In this document: positions 44,925 through 55,110 of the stretch, piece after piece
How positions within the stretch are numbered: position 1 is the stretch's first letter
How the letters are laid out: each line of letters begins with the position of its first letter
Source: Akanthomyces muscarius
Lineage: Eukaryota; Ascomycota; Sordariomycetes; Hypocreales; Cordycipitaceae
Direction: 5' to 3'
Assembly (NCBI RefSeq): GCF_028009165.1
Contig: NC_079244.1
Coordinates: 992,001 to 1,056,000, forward strand
Length of the DNA stretch: 64,000 bases
Translations under genes and position numbers: made by a program
Notes under the pieces: generated by a model
The model's input: the letters and a program-made list of their open reading frames with translations, nothing else
The model's database searches: none
What the model was told of the DNA's origin: nothing

Positions 44925-45630
44925 TGATGCTCCGGTCGGAAACATGGACGTGAGAGTGAGCATAGATGCTGTTGCTGGCAGTTCAGGTATTTTCGAACTC
45001 TTAGGATTGCTCGCGAGGGCGCCTTGTGTGGGGTGTACGGGTTGTTGAGCGTTGTCGATTATAATATTATATAATATAAGAATCATGCAATGATGAGTCC
45101 CAATTCCACGAAGTCGTAGTCTTATGATCACGGTCTTCAGAGATGGTGTCGGAGGTGAGATGACCTAATGCAGTCGTCGGGCGGCACTTGGCACAGCGTT
45201 TAGATTTTCTTAGTATAGATTTGTTCAGCGAAGTAAATATTTCCAAGTAAATAGACTAACTCGGCTAAGACTTTGAGCCAACGTTTGTGCACATGGAATT
45301 AAAATGCTAGTTGACTGCCGCTGTGAATGTCCTCCGCCGCACGTCGCAAAGATGCGGCGTGAAAGATTGTCGCTAGGGCAACGTTGTAGGCCTGCGCAAG
45401 ACTTGGTTATCGGCGCATTAGTGAAGCCTGCCTTGCGTAGCACCAAGAGAGAAGCCACCTCTTGCAAATGCGTCACAGATGCTTATAGAGGCAACACAAG
45501 AAACGCGGTGTGGAAAGGGAAGCTCGTCTTGTGTCATGACGCTGTGTCCCCAACTTCAGGTATATAAACAGTCAGCCTGCCGTTTAGAATTCGACGAAAC
45601 TAAAGAATTGTATCGTACCAAGAATCCAGC
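44925..45630. other. Intergenic region with TATA box of member 4
   Basis: About 700 nt. TATATAAA at 45561-45568 lies 63 nt before the next ATG. Short chance ORFs only. Confidence 0.6.
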
Positions 45631-45999
45631 ATGGCTGAATCTGAGAAAACGCCTCAAGGTCCTGAGTCTGAAAAGCGCCAGCTTGGCATCGAAGCCGAAC
45701 AACAACAGCAAGCCTATCAGAACCGCACGCCGGACTTGGAAACAACAGAATGGATGGCAGCGCAGCTGGCAGAAATCGAAGTGATTTCGGCGGGCGGCAA
45801 ATTACATGAAGCCTTGCAGCTGCTGGACGCGGGCTTAGCCAAGCTCCAAGGGCGCCACGACGTCCGTCTTTGGGAGTCCATGCTTCTCAGTAAGAAACAC
45901 TTGCTGCTGAATCAAATTGGCCGTCCAAAGGACGCGCAGGTCGCAAAGGATAGCCGCGATCAACTTCGCGAGACTTTCGAAGAGTGGTCCAGGACTTGA
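45631..45999 (+). CDS. Small TPR-hairpin-like orphan protein, cluster member 4
   Basis: 122 aa, intronless. After a Glu/Gln-rich N-terminus (to about residue 40) the sequence reads WMAAQLAEIEVISAGGKLHEALQ, LLDAGLAKLQ, LWESMLLSKKHLLLNQIGRPKDAQVAKDS. The EA..L...L.. helix followed by L...GR..DA is the pattern of a TPR unit, and this copy shows it most clearly. It aligns with member 7 (IKDALEKCSEALARV, VLWPREARFRR). A strong TATA box lies 63 nt upstream. A role as an adaptor would be inference from the TPR-like pattern. Confidence 0.7.
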   Translation: MAESEKTPQGPESEKRQLGIEAEQQQQAYQNRTPDLETTEWMAAQLAEIEVISAGGKLHEALQLLDAGLAKLQGRHDVRLWESMLLSKKHLLLNQIGRPKDAQVAKDSRDQLRETFEEWSRT

Positions 46000-46981
46000 G
46001 TGTGGATGAACGTAGCGTTGCCCTGCCACATCTCGCGCGCCGCAGGGCCAGGTAAGTTCCCAGGGGATTGATTCAGAGCTCATTAGTCGCATCCTGCTAA
46101 TCTTATCATCTACAATTAAAGACCTCTTGCTATCGAAACATTGCGATAATATGACTGGGCTGCAACGGCTCAAGTGTTTCTGCAAGTGACGTGAGCAACG
46201 TCGCGACTCGGGTTGGGCTCACGAAGGCGTACGCATGGGGAACTACACGCTTGAGGTTTTGGCTCCAGACTCATAAGTCTTTTTCTATCCTCTCACCAAT
46301 ACTCAAAATATGTTACGTCGCTGTGTGGTACCCGTCGGTCTAGCAAACAATTGATCTATTTTCTTGGCATTTTCGCGTCATGTGCTACTGTAAATCCCGA
46401 TCGGAGAATGGGCTTGGTGGTACAGGAATCGCAGCCTCGTCACCGACTGCGATGCCCCTCTTTGGCTGAAGAAGCCAAACAATCACAAATATGAATTTGT
46501 TAAAAGACCTGTGCCAGAAGAGAGATTGAAGAATGCAGGGTACTTTGATTATGCCTTCATTTGAGTCGTCGCATTCTGTGAGTCGTCATCTCTCTTTGGC
46601 GAGACTCAAAGTATGCCTACCGCGCTGCCAACATATATTGGCTCTATTCAAATAAAACAAAACTGTATAAGACTTCTTATCATCTCTTTGTTCTTGGGTC
46701 CATTTATTGGCCGGGAGAGGCTGTTTTGTACTCGTTTCTTTGGCCAGCATGTTAGCCCACCCCTCTTGCCACGAGTTAAACAAAGGCTTTGGACGAGCGA
46801 CAAGAAAGGGTTTCGTTTTGCCCCTATCAAAGCGACTACAGCCGAGCTCTTTCCCGTAGAAGAACAAGGATGGATCTTGTGTGTGTCCAAATATTTGAAG
46901 ACACTCATCGCCCAACCCAAAGCCGAAGGGAAATAAACGAAATCACCATCAGTCATTGGCCATCAACCATCAACCATCAAT
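46000..46981. other. Intergenic region
   Basis: About 1 kb. An ATG-started 107-codon ORF at 46613-46936 has no family resemblance to the cluster and I do not support it. Repeated CATCAACCATCAACCATCAA lies just before member 5, and no close TATA box is visible for it. Confidence 0.5.
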
Positions 46982-47416
46982 ATGACATTCACCGTACCGA
47001 AGAAAGGGAAAGCCGATACCCACCGCGTTCTCGAAACGTACATGAAGGTAATTCGTCAGCTGCTCAGAAACTCCAAGCTGCACCCCGACAAGCGCGACGA
47101 GGAAGTGCGCGCCAAGCCCGGCGGCCGAGACCCAGCCGGCAAGACGCTGGCGAACCAGGCCATGGCAAAAGCAGCCGAGGCGTTGGCGTAGGTCAAAAAG
47201 CTCAAGTACCTCTGGATGCGCGAGGCCGAGTTTCGTCGCGTGCTGGCGGAAATCCACGACAGCCTCGAGGCCCGCGGGGAGGCGGACCGCAATCGTCGAG
47301 CGGCCGAGGAGGTGGAGAAGAAGCTGGAGCTGCTCCTCCAGGTGGAGGACGATGAAACTATGGGACAGCTGGCGTTCTGGTACATGTCTGTCGGCAAGCC
47401 GCTGAAATTAAGGTGA
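46982..47416 (+). pseudogene. Cluster member 5, interrupted by an in-frame TAG
   Basis: One frame of 145 codons (counting both stops) from ATG 46982 to TGA 47414-47416, broken by TAG at 47189-47191. The sequence on both sides continues the family: before the stop AKAAEALA, after it V..., LWMREAEFRR, ARGEAD and EEVEK. Member 7 has KCSEALARV, LWPREARFRR, YRGRAR and AEVEK at the same places, with Arg (CGC, 49224-49226) where the TAG stands. A 144-nt intron (GTAATT at 47048 to the TAG itself as acceptor) would also restore the frame, but it would delete the EALA helix shared with member 7, so a nonsense change is the simpler reading. The final codons sit on a GTGAGT donor-like site, so a lost 3' exon is possible. 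Confidence 0.6.
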
Positions 47417-48230
47417 GTGATTTAATTGGATAGCTTCGGTCACGGTGTTTGCGTTTTGGTTCCCGGCGAAGGTGATGGCCGTGCTGGATTGGCAGCCCTC
47501 CCACCTCCCACATTTCGGCATACATTCTTTCCTCTGTGAGGCAATGCAGGTAAATTCTTAGCGGGCCCCAATTCTTTCACTCATCCCTAGGGCATCTTAA
47601 TTTGATCAATTTTACTGGGCTTTTGTTTCTCGAGACTCGATCAACTTCCTTCGCGCGAATGCGGATCTTAACACAATCGTGTAAGCATTCGGTGCTTGGC
47701 TTGCACCGGGGGATGCGCACAATCCAGCTGATAGAACTGAATCAAGTATCTGTATATGCTGTGTCCCTCCCAATATGACTTGTAAGTTTGGGCCACCGTC
47801 GACTGTCCGCGGTTTCCCGGCCTGGCGCTGTGTGTGTGGTTGTGCTTGCCGCCGGTGGAGTGGGCTGTGCTGCGCTGAGCGACGAGCCGTTCCTTCGACG
47901 GTTTCACTACAGTACACGGAACGCAATTTCCGTCTTTACCTTCTGAGGCTGTGGCGCGTTGTACCTGGTGTTTGTTTTCGGCCTTTAAGGTGTTGCGTGT
48001 ATATCATCGGGTGGGCACTCAGTGAATCACCCACGACACAGATGAATGGTTCACAAGAGGTATATAAGGGGTAAGGGACCAACAAAAAACAATCTTTGAT
48101 TTTTTATCCTTACTTTCGCACTTCGCCCACAAAAACTACCTTGAAAGCGAAACACAGTGCTGACAGGAGTCTATCGCCGTAATAGCTCCAGACCAAAAAA
48201 CAATCCACCAACAACCACGACCTAACAATC
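47417..48230. other. Intergenic region with TATA box of member 6
   Basis: About 810 nt. TATATAAG at 48061-48068 lies 163 nt before the next ATG. No other gene seen. Confidence 0.6.
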
Positions 48231-48548
48231 ATGCCCAGCAAAGAGCTCAGCCCCATCGAGAAAATCGACCGAGCCATAGATCTTGCCAAGCAATATATAC
48301 ATATACTGTATATTTCAATCGACAGGAATAAATCACTCGATTTCGCCGAGGAAAACTGCGACCTTGCGCTCACCTTCGTTCAAACGGAAATGGATGCACT
48401 ATTGTCGAAAAAGGCCAAAATTGAGAGCCTCAAGTCCCAAATTGTCGTGGAACGTACCAAGACCGAGGAAGAAATCTGGATGGACAATACGGCGCGGCAG
48501 TGGAAGTTAGAAGATCGGGAGGAGGAGCGGAAGCGAAGGGCTCATTGA
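48231..48548 (+). CDS. Small helical orphan protein, cluster member 6
   Basis: 105 aa, intronless. SPIEKIDRAIDLAKQYIHILYIS, then DRNKSLDFAEENCDLALTFV and ALLSKKAKIESLKSQIV align by eye with member 7 (EALKKIRELDVEVMRLIS, EKNASIKDALEKCSEALARV). The C-terminus is a highly charged, probably coiled-coil helix (EEEIWMDNTARQWKLEDREEERKRR). Function unknown. Confidence 0.65.
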   Translation: MPSKELSPIEKIDRAIDLAKQYIHILYISIDRNKSLDFAEENCDLALTFVQTEMDALLSKKAKIESLKSQIVVERTKTEEEIWMDNTARQWKLEDREEERKRRAH

Positions 48549-48932
48549 CGCATCACGTCAAGTAGCTCGCAGGAGATGCCTGTTCAAAGAGCAAAAGTTG
48601 CACAATACCTTTGAGAAGTTTCTTTGAGAAGTCATACAACTCAATTTTGCAACGGAGACTGCCATTTTGACCCTTTTGGTCTACCTGGTTTTCTTTCTTT
48701 TGTCCCTCACCGTGGTGACTCTTCCACAAAGGTCTGAACATGCAACTAAAAGTCGGTCTTTTTATTTCGACCCAAAGGAACTCCTAGTCAATTTTTTTGA
48801 CAAGCTCACAGAGACTGACTTGAAAGTAAAAGTGTAAAAGTATATAAACATGTCCATCGCCACAGGAAGGAACCTTTCGCCCAAACCCAAGAACACCAGC
48901 CCTCGCAAACCCTCACCAACCCACACAAGATC
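48549..48932. other. Intergenic region with TATA box of member 7
   Basis: TATATAAA at 48841-48848 lies 85 nt before ATG 48933, followed by a C/A-rich leader. Confidence 0.65.
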
Positions 48933-49415
48933 ATGACAATGTTTGGCGGAGAACCCGCTGCAATCGGGCACTCCTTTGCATTCGAACCCGTTTTATATGA
49001 AGAAGACAAAGAGAACTTTGACGAGGAGAAGATGGACATTTCAGAGAGAGATGCCGCAGTAGAAAGAGGCTACATAAGCCCTGGAGGACGAGCAGAGGCC
49101 TTAAAGAAGATCCGCGAATTGGATGTTGAAGTCATGAGATTGATTAGCATTGCAGTAACAGAGGCTAGCGAAAAGAATGCCTCGATCAAGGATGCTCTGG
49201 AAAAATGCAGCGAAGCACTGGCGCGCGTGGAGAAGTCGAGCAGTGTGCTGTGGCCGAGGGAGGCCCGGTTCCGGCGCCACATGGCCCAGATGCTGGACAT
49301 GCAGAACTATAGAGGGCGGGCCAGGAAGCAGCGTAAGCTCGCCGCCGAGGTGGAGAAGATGATAAGAGAGCGCGGAATATTGATGATTCACTCGTGGAAA
49401 GTACACGCACGTTGA
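48933..49415 (+). CDS. Small helical orphan protein, cluster member 7
   Basis: 160 aa, intronless. Residues 1-45 are acidic and probably disordered. From GGRAEALKKIRELDVEVM (about 51) the protein is helical: SIKDALEKCSEALARV, VLWPREARFRRHMAQML, YRGRARKQRKLAAEVEKMI. The 27 residues after FRR align without gaps to member 5, with 11 identities counted by eye. No known domain apart from the TPR-hairpin-like layout. It has its own TATA box, so it is probably expressed. Function unknown. Confidence 0.7.
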   Translation: MTMFGGEPAAIGHSFAFEPVLYEEDKENFDEEKMDISERDAAVERGYISPGGRAEALKKIRELDVEVMRLISIAVTEASEKNASIKDALEKCSEALARVEKSSSVLWPREARFRRHMAQMLDMQNYRGRARKQRKLAAEVEKMIRERGILMIHSWKVHAR

Positions 49416-51527
49416 CGGACATGTTGATATTGACGCTTGGCCGTTTTTTTCTTCACTCCTTGACGTTGCTCTAGCTTTAAAGGCTTCTTAGTGACCATGA
49501 ATACAGGCGTGTCATGGAACTTGTGTGAAAAAGAAAACTTGGTGTTGACGTCGTGTAAGTGATGAAAATAAATCGGTCAGGGAAGCTTGGCGCTCGGTAG
49601 CAGCCGAACGGCACAAGTGGAGTTGCTGTGGTTATATGGACAAACAAGGCCGGATGAGGATAGCATGTCTCTTTGTTGCTTTCCTGCTCTCTTTGCACCT
49701 TTGTTCATTTTGAAAGACGAAGGACTTTGTTTTGCGCTTTGATGCCGACCGAGTAGAAAAGACAGTGCGTTCCTTTGTACCAGTAAACCGAAATTACACT
49801 CTAGGCGATCGACGAGTGACACAAGCTGGTGGCTCACAAGACTACGACTGAAATAAAGCTCAAGTCGCACTGTGTACGCGCGCATCCGCCCACGGCGTTA
49901 TGTAGTGATGAGTCTATGACGAGCAAGAAGAGGCGGCATTTGAGACAGTTGGGCAGTGGGCTCACCGGGACGCGGCGAGTCTTTGTTTCTGACGTGCACG
50001 CGATGACAGGCGAGATTGGCAAAGAAAAGTAATCGATATGCCAGGTTTGCAAAATGCAACGTCTTTCTAGCAAGTCCAAGCTTAAAACGGTGAGGAAATA
50101 TGGGTGAATCGTGTACGACGTCGATGTTTCAATGCTTGTGCGTGCTGGGTGGGCCGCGGGAGATGATCCAGCCGACCATCGGAACGACGAGTCGCACGCG
50201 ACACAGGTTGGGATGAATAGCAGTCAGTGTTCAAGGGCCCGAGGGTGGTGGTTGATTTGGGATGACCATGCGCATAAAAATGGTGATGTTGTGTCAGAAG
50301 TGTGTGCGGGGCGGATTGGACTGGATCCTCAGACTCGGCGTCGGCCAACAGTGGTGTAGTTGGCTGCATGTCGGCTCAAGTTGTTTCCTCAATTTTTGTC
50401 ATATCATGCAAGCTTGTTTTAGACCATCATGTGCCTGTCGCGATGGTGGAGATATCTCTCTCGTCGTAATGCCTGTTGGCAGCTGGCCAGGACACAGCTG
50501 GGCAAGCTTCCTCAGGGCTTTAGAGAGGCGTGAGGCGCGATTTATAGGCGGGCCCATGCGAGATTTGCAGGCGTGCAGGACCCTCTGAGGGCCACTTTAC
50601 AGATTGCTGCAGGTGGTGCGGCGGGGCGTCGTGAGCTGAGCGCTGCAACCGACCAATGTTTCGATGATCGTGGCGATAATATTGCCAGCCAAGGAGCGCA
50701 TGGCGTTCTGCAGCCAGTACCTTGAGAGTGATCTGCCGACCACATATTGATCAATCTAACGGGGAATCACCAGGAAGACGAAGAGAGAGAAAAACACAGC
50801 ACAGCAATCCTCAGCAGCCTCCAAATGGTGCCCCCAAAACCCTGCAGGCGCTGTTCCAGCGGTCTTTGGTGGGGATGCTCTGGCCGGTAGAATCCGGCAA
50901 TCGGACCAATCCAGCGCCTGAACAAGTTAGCAAAGCTTGGTAGCGCTGGGGCGGACCATGACGACTCTATTCTCACTTGGTGTTAGCTGGGCGCTAGCGA
51001 TTTATTCTAACCACTAAATTATTTCTTGTTCCTTGCTTGGCCTTTGGTGGTGGCTGATTATCGAACATTGTAGAGCCTCACGGTACCAGCCAGTACGCTT
51101 CCGGCCCAGTCTTTCTCTTTTTTCTCAGAGCTCTCGACTTGGGTGGTCCGCCTGCCCCGACCTTTACACACGAGCCCTCGCCTCTGCTGGCTACATTTTT
51201 AAAAAAGAAATACATCGCCAGCTTTTTTTTTTTTTTCATCGCTTCATTTTTCTGTAAATCTCCTTGCGTCGTTGCGTGCGGATCGGTTCCCCGTCCACCT
51301 CGGTTCCTCAGAGGCACGTCATCTCAGAGGCGTCCTTGGTCATCCCTGTCTGTCAGCGTAGCAGCACCACTGCCAACGAAATTCCCAACCCCGGGCAACG
51401 CGACGACCTTTCGTCCTCGCACACCACAGCGTTGCTGAACCAAGCCGCTGCTCGCCATCGCCATCGCCGTCTCTGCCCTCCGCATCCCTCGATTTCAGCA
51501 ATACTCGTGTAGCTCAGCATCTCGAAA
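49416..51527. other. Intergenic region and long leader of the CBS transporter gene
   Basis: About 2.1 kb with no supported gene and no recognisable extra cluster copy. The right end is pyrimidine-rich (T13 run near 51223) and is probably promoter and leader. Confidence 0.55.
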
Positions 51528-53537
51528 ATGCGCAGCACTGCTTCGGCTGGTGGTCTAGCCAGCCTCCGCCCTGCCGTCCTCGGCATGGCGCGGGTCGTTG
51601 GTCTGGGCCTCTCGTCGGTCGCCGCGGCACCTCTGCACTCGTCGCGCGCCCACGATCGCCACGATGATGGCCCTGATACGCCTCTCTGGGTGCTCTGCGT
51701 CGCCTCAATGGCTCTGGTCCTTCTCGGCGGTGCCTTTGCTGGTCTAACTATTGCGTGAGCTAGCTTCTTGAAACCCGCGGGTTGATACTACCCTTGCGGC
51801 CAGCTAACTTGCATAACAGATTGATGGGCCAGGATAGCATCTATCTCCAGGTCGTCTCGGGAGACCCCGAAGAGCCGCAGCATAAGAATGCCAGACGCGT
51901 CCTCGATCTCCTCAACAAGGGCAAGCACTGGGTCCTCGTCACGTTGCTCCTCGCCAACGTCATCGTCAATGAGTCGCTTCCCGTCGTCCTCGACCGCACC
52001 CTAGGCGGTGGCATCGCTGCCGTCGTCGGAAGTACTGTTCTTATCGGTACGTCTCTCGCACATACCAACGTAGAAGCTTACTAACCTCGCCCAGTCATCT
52101 TTGGCGAGATCGTTCCTCAATCTATCTGCGTCCGATACGGCCTGCCCATCGGTGGCTACATGTCGAAGCCCGTCATTGCCCTCATGTACTTTCTGAGCCC
52201 CGTCGCCTGGCCCACAGCCAAACTGCTCGACTGGATCCTCGGCGAGGACCATGGCACCGTCTACAAGAAGAGCGGCCTCAAGACCCTCGTCACGCTACAC
52301 AAGTCGCTCGGTGACCTCTCGGAGCGTCTCAACCAGGACGAGGTCACAATCATCACCGCCGTGCTCGACCTGAAGGACAAGCCCGTCTCCGAGGTCATGA
52401 CCCCCATGGAGGACGTCTACACCCTGTCCGAGGACCACATCCTTGACGAAAAGACCATGGACAACATTTTGTCCTCTGGCTACTCACGCATCCCGATTTA
52501 CCGCTCCGGCCAGCCCACCGACTTTGTTGGCATGCTTCTTGTCAAGACCCTCATCACATACGACCCTGAAGACAAAATCCCCGTTCGCGAGGTGCCTCTG
52601 GGTGCCATTGTCGAAACTCGTCCGGAAACCAGCTGTCTCGACATTATCAACTTCTTCCAAGAAGGCAAATCCCATCTTGTCCTGGTCTCGGAAGACCCTG
52701 GCTCTGACCACGGCGCCATCGGTGTTGTCACGCTCGAGGATGTCATTGAGGAGTTGATTGGAGAGTAAGCGGCCCTCCTATGCCCCATTTCAGATTCTGC
52801 TGTATACTAACAATCGCAGGGAAATCGTCGACGAATCCGATGTATACATTGACGTTCACAAGGCCATCCGACGCCTTACGCCCGCCCCTCGCGCCCGCTG
52901 CGGCCACGTCGACGTCGCCGCCGCTGCCGGCCATGCTGGTACCGCCATTGCTGCTAAGAAGACGTCTGACAACACGACCCTGGTCGGACACGATGAAGCG
53001 GGCGACGGCTCCACGCTCAAGGTTGGCTCGCTCGGCGCCCTCAGCGACGACGGCGACGGGCGCTACAGCCCCAAGGTGGCCGTGCTGATGAAGCGCCGCG
53101 GCTCCGTCGGCCCTGATGGCCGCATGGAGGCGCCCATTTCCGTCAAGACATCCCTCAAGGAAATGAAATCGTCGCAGCTGCGCCTTGGTCCGGCCAACCG
53201 CGCCGCTCACCCCCGTAGCAATACCCGCAACGTCTTCAAGATCAAGCAGGGCCTCACCCCGCACCAGCGAGTTGCCACGCTCAAGGCTGACGCCGGCGCT
53301 GTCAACGGCGACCGCCCACCCTCGGTCCAGAGCATTGCGGAGGCACTGCACACGGAACCGGAGCACTTTGAATCGCTGCCGGCTGCGGCAATCCCAGAGC
53401 AGCAGCAGCAGCAGCAGCCTGATGACGAGACGACGCCGCTGTTGAATTCGGATGCTAATGGTGCAGAGACGATAAAACCGTATGGGGCCAATGGCAACTC
53501 GAAAAGTAAAAAGAACAAGAAGGGCAAGAAGAAGTAA
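51528..53537 (+). CDS. CNNM/Mam3-type CBS-domain membrane protein
   Basis: join(51528..51754,51820..52046,52095..52764,52820..53537), 613 aa. After an N-terminal hydrophobic segment and [30 protein letters not shown], a DUF21 (CNNM) membrane domain follows: [50 protein letters not shown]. Then a CBS pair ([51 protein letters not shown]). The C-terminal 240 residues are disordered, with a Gln run, ETTPLL and a Lys-rich end. In yeast, Mam3 sits in the vacuolar membrane and affects Mn and Mg homeostasis; a similar role is expected here. Introns are 65, 48 and 55 nt, placed at conserved membrane and CBS junctions. Confidence 0.92.
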
Positions 53538-53867
53538 GAATGACTCCCTCTCTTGGCTACTTGAACAGGATGAGACTTTTTCACCATCTTTCTCTGGTTT
53601 GATGGTTTTGTTTTATTCTGCTTTTGGGCCCAAACTTGCGCTTGTGGTGTAAGTCGTGCAGCTGGCGTTACATGGCGAGCGCACCGTTTAGCAAAGTCGA
53701 ATCGGCTTTTCTTTCATCTTGTGCTCAAAAGCTGGTTTATTGCAGATGGCGTTTTTCTTTATACTCGGTATTTATTTAGCCTTGTCGAGATTTTGTTCAA
53801 TGGCATATCTATAATGTGTTTCTTGTAGCAAAACTCCATCCCCATGCTCTGATGTTCATATACGGGT
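53538..53867. other. Intergenic region between convergent genes
   Basis: 330 nt of T-rich 3' flank between the CBS transporter and the muconate-cyclase-like gene. No gene. Confidence 0.7.
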
Positions 53868-55110
53868 CTAGTCGTACCAAATCGCATTCATGCCGAACCC
53901 GGGCTCTGGCACGCGCACCCGCGCCACCCTCGCCAGGAACTCGTCCTGCCAGCGGTAAATCTCGAGCCACCCCTGCTCGTCGTCGGTGATTGCGAGCCAC
54001 TCGTCGGTCCAGTCCGACGGCGCGACGGCGTTGCTGTGCCCACCGCTCGTCGGCGTCGGGTTGAGCAGAATCTGCCGCTCAATCCTGCCGTCCGTCTCGG
54101 CCAGCTTGAACGCCGCCACGTAGCCCGTCAGATCGGGGCTGTTGGCGCGGGCGCTCGCAAAGAGGTAGCGTCCCGAGTGCGACACGGCGCAGACGTCGGC
54201 GCGGTACATGGTCCACCGGTCGGGTACGCCGGGCGGTATGAGCGGAAAGTGCCGCCCCGTGTACCGCGGCATGTGCGTCTCGGGGTCGACGGCGTACTCG
54301 CAGATGCGGTTGCCCTTTTCCATGAGCGCGTAGAGGTGCGCGCCCGAGGGGTGCGCGGCGACCCAGCGCGGGTGGTCCCGCGCGTCGGGCGCGTCGACGC
54401 TGCCGACGAGCTCGACCGCCGGGGAGGACGGGTCCGGGCGGCGGTGCACCCAGAGCTTGTTGGCGGAGAGGTCGGCCGAGTAGAGGTGGCGCTCGTCGGC
54501 CGGGGAGAGGACCATGCCGTGGACGCCGGTGCCGGGCTGGTACGGGTAGGTCTGGAGGTTGGCGGCGAGGGCGCCGGAGGAGGGGTCGGCGGAGAAGACG
54601 CTGCCGTGGCCGGCGTGCTGGTAAAAGGGGTTGCAGTAGACGCCGTAGGGCGGCTGGCGGGCGGCGAGGAGGAAGATGGCGCGGGTGTTGGCCGAGGGCG
54701 AGGAGGCGGCGGCTGCGGATGGGAAATGTTGTAAGTTGGGGGTGTGTGTGGTTTTGGAAGGAGACGAAGGGGAGTGTACGTACGGTCGTGGAGCATGGGG
54801 TGCGAGACTTGGTGCTTGATGGTGGTGGGATTCTCGACGGCAAAGGACGACCACTTCTTCATGGCGGCGCCGTAGATGGCGGTTTTGTTGTGCTGAACAA
54901 GGCCGCACGTTAGTGATGGAGAGCTGGACTGCGGGGGGAAAGGGTTGGGTGGGCGTCGCAAACGTTAAAGGTCATCCATGATATGGGCTCGTCGTGGGGT
55001 ATTTCGGTGCGTTTCACGAGCTTCAGGGTGAGGGCCTCGTCGTCAAAGGCAAAGGTGAAGATGGCCCCCGGAGGCGTCCAGGTGCCGACCATGAGGTGGT
55101 GAATCGGCAT
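53868..55110 (-). CDS. Carboxy-cis,cis-muconate cyclase-like beta-propeller
   Basis: Complement of join(53868..54712,54784..54892,54964..55110), 366 aa. The lactonase/7-bladed-propeller family enzyme of the Neurospora type: MVGTWTPPGAIFTFAFD, GVYCNPFYQHAGHGSVF, YPYQPGTGVHGMVLSPAD, WVAAHPSGAHLYALMEKGN, ending GFGMNAIWYD. In the protocatechuate branch of the beta-ketoadipate pathway this enzyme closes 3-carboxy-cis,cis-muconate to the lactone. Length and C-terminus fit the fungal enzyme. No other pathway gene is nearby in the window. Both introns are 71 nt; the first uses donor GTTTGC and acceptor TTCAG. Confidence 0.85.

Noticed and set aside
46613..46936. 107-codon ORF inside the small-gene cluster
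   Set aside because: ATG-started but shows none of the cluster's shared blocks and overlaps equally long minus-strand frames.
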